Assembly (NCBI GenBank): GCA_902802215.1
Contig: CADCLH010000067.1
Span: forward strand, 1-9,290
Source: Oscillospiraceae bacterium
GTDB lineage: Bacteria; Bacillota; Clostridia; Oscillospirales; Oscillospiraceae
Length of the DNA stretch: 9,290 bases
Direction of reading: 5' to 3'
Shown here: positions 5,989 to 9,290 of the stretch, piece after piece
Numbering within the stretch: the stretch's first letter is position 1
Layout of the letters: each line of letters starts with the position of its first letter
Program-made: the position numbers and the translations under genes
Notes under the pieces: model-generated
What the model saw: the letters and a program-made list of their open reading frames with translations, nothing else
Told to the model about the DNA's origin: nothing
The model's database searches: none

Positions 5989-6009
5989 CGAGTGCGGCTG
6001 ACGCTGTGA

Positions 6010-6134
6010 CAGGCGGTAAGCCGGGTGCCCGCAACTATCCGACGTTTTTCTTTGTCCGGCGAGGGTTTCGGACGGACCTCTGTCAGAGAAAAACACGCCG
6101 AACCAAGTAACACAGTGCAAGACGTTACCGCCTG
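6010..6134. repeat. 125-nt segment with 10-bp inverted ends and an internal hairpin
   Basis: CAGGCGGTAA (6010-6019) and TTACCGCCTG (6125-6134) are perfect inverted repeats bounding 125 nt. Inside, GTTTTTCTTTG (6044-6054) pairs with CAGAGAAAAAC (6084-6094) through one G-T wobble. A third copy of TTACCGCCTG is at 6359-6368, inside composite copy B. The layout is like that of a small non-autonomous element, but I see no target-site duplication that would prove it. Confidence 0.55.
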
Positions 6135-6274
6135 CACCATGCAGCGCCAAGCGAAGCGTCTCCGCGCGGAAACAGGGGCGACAGCCTTTTCCACGATTGC
6201 ACCAGATATTAAGGCAAAGTCGGATATCCGCGGGGGACCGGCCCAACAATTGCCAGCTGAAAACCCGCGTGGAA
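6135..6274. other. Unassigned intergenic stretch
   Basis: Together with 5989-6009 this is the part of the repeat region between the two composite copies that I could not resolve into modules. Open frames cross it on both strands, but none has a convincing ribosome site, start or recognisable protein motif. I see no gene here. Confidence 0.5.
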
Positions 6275-6425
6275 GCGCCCTTTTCTCTTTGGAGTCCAAG
6301 AACCGTTTCTCTTTTCGGGCAAGTACCGAAAAGAGAAATGGGTCTTGATTTGCGCAGCTTACCGCCTGCATACAGGACACGGAAAACGGATTGCCGCGCC
6401 GGTGTGCGCGCAGCCGCGCAATGAC
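6275..6425 (-). repeat. Composite 151-nt repeat, copy B (inverted)
   Basis: Read on the minus strand from 6425: GTCATTGCG...GGCAATCC palindrome, GTTTTC, spacer with GCAGGCGGTAAGC and GCAAATC, the 33-nt hairpin (6338-6306) and the tail AAAGAGAAAAGGGCGC ending at 6275. The order, the length and the sequence of the conserved modules match copy A, while the spacers and palindrome centre have diverged. The two copies face each other around 286 nt. Confidence 0.8.
6306..6338 (-). repeat. 33-nt hairpin of the 13-7-13 family, copy 3
   Basis: On the minus strand: TTTCTCTTTTCGG, loop TACTTGC and CCGAAAAGAGAAA, a perfect 13-bp stem that three more pairs (one wobble) extend at the base. It is the hairpin module of composite copy B. 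Confidence 0.9.
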
Positions 6426-6458
6426 TGGCGGGTATGCTGTCGGGCGGTCCGCAATCCC

Positions 6459-6500
6459 CATAACAAAAACACCGGACCAGCGTCCGGTGTTTTTGTTATG
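6459..6500 (-). terminator. Terminator after the galactokinase gene, probably bidirectional
   Basis: A perfect 19-bp stem (6459-6477 with 6482-6500) closes loop CAGC, 14 nt past the galactokinase stop. A-rich and T-rich outer arms flank a G-C core, so the structure supplies a U-rich arm to transcripts from either side. It also separates the gene from the repeat region. Confidence 0.85.
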
Positions 6501-6514
6501 TCAACTATATTATG

Positions 6515-7699
6515 TCATTTTACCCGACAGAAGCCGACGGGGCGGATCTGCATCACATGGCAGCTTCCCGCGCCGAAGACGGCCTCGACGCCCGCGCGGA
6601 ACGCGTCGAGCAGCTCGTCCGGGACGAAGGCCTGGACGGTGCCGCCGAAGCCGCCGCCGTGGATGCGGAAGGCGCCGCGCCCGCCAAGCAGGCGCTCGCA
6701 CAGGGCGAGGGCGACGCCCGCGGCCTGGTTGACGGCGCTGCCGCAGACGACGACGTTTTGCAGATACAGCCAGGACGAGCGCCCGGACTCCCGCACGAGG
6801 GCGAGGAAGCGGTCGAAGTCGCCCTGCGAGAGGGCGGCGGTCATGGCGTCGACGCGGCGGTTGTCGTTGTAGATATGGACCGCCCGCAGCAGGGCGCGGT
6901 CGCCGGCCTTTTCGCGCACCTCGGGAAGACGCGCGTAGAACTCCTCCTCCGGGACCTCGCGCAGCACCTTTTTGCCGAACACGGCGCTGACGGCCCCGAG
7001 CTCCGCGGGGATGGCCGCGTACTCGCCGGTAAGGCTCGCGTGGTCGGACTTGACGTCGATCATGCACAGGCTGTGCTTCGCGGAGGCGAAGTCGAAGTGC
7101 ACGGGGGTGACGACGGGGGCGGCGGGGTTTTCAAAGTCGATGGCGATGATGCCGCCCCAGGCGGAGGCCATCTGATCCATGAGGCCGCAGGGCTTGCCGA
7201 AGAAGACGTTTTCGGCCTTCTGCCCCATGATCGCGAGGTCGGTGGCGTTGAGGCTGTCGCCGCAGAACAGCGAGTTGAGCACCGCGCCGATCAGGACCTC
7301 GAAGGCCGCCGAGGAGGACAGGCCGCTGCCCTGCGGCACGTCGGAGCAGACGCAGGCGTCGAAGCCGCCGATCGGAAAGCCGCGTCCGGCGCACTGGGCG
7401 CACATGCCGCGCACCAGCGCGGCGGTGGTCCCCTTCTCGCTCTCCACGGGCTCGAGCTTATCCAGGCGGAGCTCCATCATCGGATAGCCCTCGGATTGGA
7501 TGCGCACGAGGTCGCTGCCGTTTAAAGCGGCGGCGGCGAGCATATCGGCGTCCACCGAGCCCGCCAGCACCTTCCCGTGCTGATGGTCGGTGTGGTTGCC
7601 GCCGATCTCGGTCCGGCCGGGCGCGGACCAGATCCCGGCCTCCTCCGTTTTGAAAAGGCTGCGGAAAGCTGCGCTCAGTTCATCCGTTCTCTTGCTCAT
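6515..7699 (-). CDS. galK: Galactokinase-family GHMP kinase
   Basis: This 394-aa protein is expected to phosphorylate galactose, or a related sugar, at C1 using ATP in the cytoplasm, the first committed step of the Leloir pathway. The GHMP fold signatures are in order: the sugar-site motif A-P-G-R-T-E-I-G-G-N-H-T-D-H at 26-39 with catalytic-region R29, the ATP loop PQGSGLSSSAA at 122-132, catalytic D175 in P-C-G-L-M-D-Q, and the third motif GGGFGGT at 348-354. The length fits the family (about 380-400). The first motif differs from the classical GRVNLIGEHTDY: Glu is replaced by Asn (N35) and Tyr by His (H39), positions that touch the sugar, so specificity may differ. The ATG at 7699 has GGAGG at 8-nt spacing and a promoter upstream. 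It is a single-gene unit with its own terminator; no other galactose genes are visible. Confidence 0.9.
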   Translation of the reverse strand: MSKRTDELSAAFRSLFKTEEAGIWSAPGRTEIGGNHTDHQHGKVLAGSVDADMLAAAALNGSDLVRIQSEGYPMMELRLDKLEPVESEKGTTAALVRGMCAQCAGRGFPIGGFDACVCSDVPQGSGLSSSAAFEVLIGAVLNSLFCGDSLNATDLAIMGQKAENVFFGKPCGLMDQMASAWGGIIAIDFENPAAPVVTPVHFDFASAKHSLCMIDVKSDHASLTGEYAAIPAELGAVSAVFGKKVLREVPEEEFYARLPEVREKAGDRALLRAVHIYNDNRRVDAMTAALSQGDFDRFLALVRESGRSSWLYLQNVVVCGSAVNQAAGVALALCERLLGGRGAFRIHGGGFGGTVQAFVPDELLDAFRAGVEAVFGAGSCHVMQIRPVGFCRVK

Positions 7700-7731
7700 G
7701 TCGACGTCCTCCGTCCGTTATTTCTGCCTTC

Positions 7732-7761
7732 AGCATACCGCGAAGGTGCTGTGCTTGTCAA
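7732..7761 (-). promoter_or_regulatory. Promoter of the galactokinase gene
   Basis: On the minus strand, a perfect TTGACA (7761-7756), an 18-nt spacer and TATGCT (7737-7732) lie about 33 nt before the ATG. The -35 starts 3 nt past the short U tract of the upstream terminator. I see no clear operator-like repeat around it. Confidence 0.75.
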
Positions 7762-7764
7762 CCG

Positions 7765-7800
7765 AAAAGCGCGCGGCCTCCCATTCGGGAAGCCGCGTGC
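7765..7800 (-). terminator. Terminator of the MacB-like/adaptor operon
   Basis: On the minus strand a 14-bp stem (7800-7787 with 7782-7769) with one mismatch and one wobble closes loop GAAT and is followed by TTTT. It starts 2 nt after the stop codon of the MacB-like gene and separates that operon from the galactokinase promoter. Confidence 0.75.
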
Positions 7801-7801
7801 G

Positions 7802-8878
7802 TTATGTCTGATCGGGGTGTCTGCGCTCCCAGCGGCGTCTGCCGCGGACGCGCACGGCCTCCTCCACGCGCTCGCGCGCGTCCGGCAGGATCTCGTGCCG
7901 GAGCCTGAGCTGTCCGCGCCGGGTCAGCCGGAGGGCCCAGACCAGCAGCAGCGCCGCGGGGAGGAAGCCGAGCACGAACGCCGCCGCAAGGAAGCGGGCG
8001 GCCCGGTCCTCGACGGCGCGCGCCGCGTTTTCCCACGCGGGGTAGACGGCAAAGCCGGTGCGCATGGCGCGCCCGCTGCTGTCCTTGAGCAGCGCCCAGA
8101 GCCGCGCGGTCTCGAAGCGTCCGCTGTTTTCCAGCAGTTCCGCGCTTTTGAGCGGGAACTTTTCCTGCGCCGCCGTGCGCGCGAAGCCCCGGACGGGATC
8201 GGCCATCACGAGCTCGTAGCAGGTAAAGCCGGCTTTCTCGGGGAACAGGCGCTCGAAGGCGTCGTAGCTCATATAGACGCGCATGGCGTCGCCGTCGGCG
8301 CGGCGGGAGAAGCGGTCGGAGGCGTGCTCGTAGACGCCCGCGACGACGAAGGGCTTGTCTCCGATGGAGAAGCTCATGCCCGACAGCTCGGTCCCTCCGA
8401 ACAGGAGCCAGGCCGTCTCCCTGTCGAGCAGGACGCGGTCGTCCATCACGTCGTCCGGCTGGAGGTAGTTGCCGCTGAGCAGCCGCAGCGGGTGGAAGTC
8501 GAAGAACCAGCCGCCGACGGCGACGACCTGCACCTCGCCGCTGCGCCGTCCGTTCTGGACCTTGACGGTATCGCTCGTGCTCCAGGCGTCGTGCAGCAGG
8601 CCGGGGTTGTTCTCCGGCTCGAGCGAGGCCTCCTTGAGCTTTTTGAGCATCTCCGTCCGGAAGGCGTAGAGCTGATCGCGCGTGAGCTTCTGATCGCGCG
8701 CCATGAAGAAGGAGAGCTGGTCGAAGTCCAGCTCGCCCTCGCCCTGCCAGCGCTCGGCGGCGTGCTGATCCGGCAGCAGGTTTTTCAGCGCGTGCAGGCG
8801 CCACAGGCAGACGAGGCAGCCCAGCGCCAGCGCCGCGGCGATCAGCGGCAGCAGCAGTTTTTTGATCCTCTCGCGCAT
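7802..8878 (-). CDS. MacB-like periplasmic-core protein with two membrane helices (ABC exporter subunit-like)
   Basis: The 358-aa product has one membrane helix at about 8-27, an external domain at about 28-295 and a second helix at about 296-318, followed by a charged, Arg-rich tail of 40 residues. The external domain resembles the MacB periplasmic core domain, notably L-L-S-G-N-Y-L-Q-P-D-D-V, V-L-L-D-R-E-T-A-W-L-L-F-G-G, G-M-S-F-S-I-G-D and V-V-A-G-V-Y-E. In MacB/FtsX-type exporters this domain is followed by three more helices; here only one follows, so the standard FtsX membrane domain is missing. There is no frameshift sign, as the frame closes cleanly and a terminator follows. The ATG at 8878 lies one nucleotide after the stop of the adaptor gene, so translation is probably coupled. 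A start further upstream would overlap the adaptor gene by about 70 nt and has no support. Its partners, including any ATPase, would lie beyond the window. Confidence 0.72.
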   Translation of the reverse strand: MRERIKKLLLPLIAAALALGCLVCLWRLHALKNLLPDQHAAERWQGEGELDFDQLSFFMARDQKLTRDQLYAFRTEMLKKLKEASLEPENNPGLLHDAWSTSDTVKVQNGRRSGEVQVVAVGGWFFDFHPLRLLSGNYLQPDDVMDDRVLLDRETAWLLFGGTELSGMSFSIGDKPFVVAGVYEHASDRFSRRADGDAMRVYMSYDAFERLFPEKAGFTCYELVMADPVRGFARTAAQEKFPLKSAELLENSGRFETARLWALLKDSSGRAMRTGFAVYPAWENAARAVEDRAARFLAAAFVLGFLPAALLLVWALRLTRRGQLRLRHEILPDARERVEEAVRVRGRRRWERRHPDQT

Positions 8879-8879
8879 A

Positions 8880-9290
8880 TCAGTCGCTGTCCGCGAGGCG
8901 GACCATGTCGCCGCTCTTGATGGGCGCGGAGCTCGTGGTGATGACATAGTCGCCGTTGGAGAGGTCCCCGACCACGGCGGAGTTGTTGTCGTCGTTGGCC
9001 CTGACCTCGACGCTGACGCGCCGGGCGGTATAGCGGTTGCCGAGCGGTGAGCTCTTGACCGCCACGGCCAGCACGAAGCTGCCGTTCGAGTCGCTCTTGA
9101 CGGCGGAGTTGGGGACCACGAGGTCGTAGTTTGCGCTCTTCTGTCCGACCGAGATCGACAGCTCCGAGCCGGCGACCACGTCGCCGGTCAGATCGAAGAC
9201 CAGCACCTTGCCGCCCTGGGGGTTTTTGGGGTCGGTGCGGATGGTGGTCAGCGTGGCGACGACGCTGTTGCCCCAGTAGTAGTTGCTGAC
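8880..9290 (-). CDS. HlyD/MacA-type efflux adaptor subunit, C-terminal part (5' end outside window)
   Basis: The frame is open to the window edge, so only the last 136 residues are visible. They fit the beta-barrel and membrane-proximal domains of periplasmic adaptor (membrane fusion) proteins. The marker features are L-V-V-P-N-S-A-V-K, the usual adaptor segment where a strand leads to an S-A-V or A-V motif, then V-S-V-E-V-R, then G-D-L-S-N-G-D-Y-V-I-T and the closing I-K-S-G-D-M-V-R-L. Such subunits bridge an inner-membrane transporter to the exterior; in Gram-positives they accompany MacB-like ABC exporters. A GTG at 9206 is an internal codon, since the adaptor signature continues upstream of it. 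Coupling to the MacB-like gene (1-nt gap) supports one export system. The substrate is unknown. Confidence 0.8.
   Translation of the reverse strand, partial: VSNYYWGNSVVATLTTIRTDPKNPQGGKVLVFDLTGDVVAGSELSISVGQKSANYDLVVPNSAVKSDSNGSFVLAVAVKSSPLGNRYTARRVSVEVRANDDNNSAVVGDLSNGDYVITTSSAPIKSGDMVRLADSD

Noticed and set aside
5838..6425. CRISPR array
   Set aside because: The repeats are inverted and modular, not direct repeats with regular spacers, and no cas-like gene is present in the window.
5802..6461. 219-codon minus-strand frame across the repeat region
   Set aside because: It spans both composite repeats and their hairpins and reads as typical repeat-derived peptide (for example N-G-L-P-R-R-F-A-P-R-N-D). 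There is no ribosome site or family motif.
6512..7525. 337-codon plus-strand frame opposite the galactokinase gene
   Set aside because: The minus-strand frame carries every galactokinase motif plus promoter, ribosome site and terminator; the plus frame has none.

Overview
The window looks like a chromosomal segment from a high-GC, Gram-positive, Clostridia-type bacterium, probably Oscillospirales or a relative. This is inferred from gene content: a DUF1292 protein, a BofC-like protein, an SH3b/NlpC-P60 secreted hydrolase, a class A PBP with an N-terminal anchor, a Bacillus-like 6S RNA, and TTGACA/TATAAT promoters with strong AGGAGG ribosome sites. Species cannot be named from the sequence. 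Protein families are assigned from motifs and memory of the families, not from database searches.

Left part (1-4500, minus strand). A tRNA-Gly(CCC) lies at the edge. To its right is a two-gene unit running leftward: an unrecognised 93-aa protein with a TTG start and a near-consensus promoter, followed by a secreted cell-wall hydrolase with four SH3b repeats and a C-terminal NlpC/P60 peptidase domain. Further right, also leftward, is a class A penicillin-binding protein with its own extended -10 promoter and a possible 15-codon leader ORF that overlaps the PBP start. The wall theme is clear: one enzyme builds peptidoglycan and one cuts it.

Middle (4650-5640, plus strand). A small membrane-anchored protein resembling the BofC C-terminal domain is followed by a very acidic DUF1292 protein with its own promoter. 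Then come a 6S RNA gene and two tandem intrinsic terminators.

Repeat region (5640-6458). About 820 bp carry no credible gene but are packed with palindromic repeats. Two 151-nt composite repeats of the same internal order face each other. Three 33-nt hairpins share an exact 13-7-13 geometry and a loop consensus YRCWTGY although their stems differ. A 125-nt segment bounded by 10-bp inverted repeats lies between the composite copies. This is the most unusual part of the window.

Right part (6459-9290, minus strand). A divergent galactokinase has its own promoter and a 19-bp terminator. Upstream of it, separated by another terminator, are a MacB-like periplasmic-core protein and the 3' end of an HlyD/MacA-type adaptor gene. 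The last two are one nucleotide apart and are probably part of an export operon that continues beyond the window.

A recurring layout is an intrinsic terminator abutting the next gene's -35 box, seen before the tRNA gene and before the galactokinase gene.
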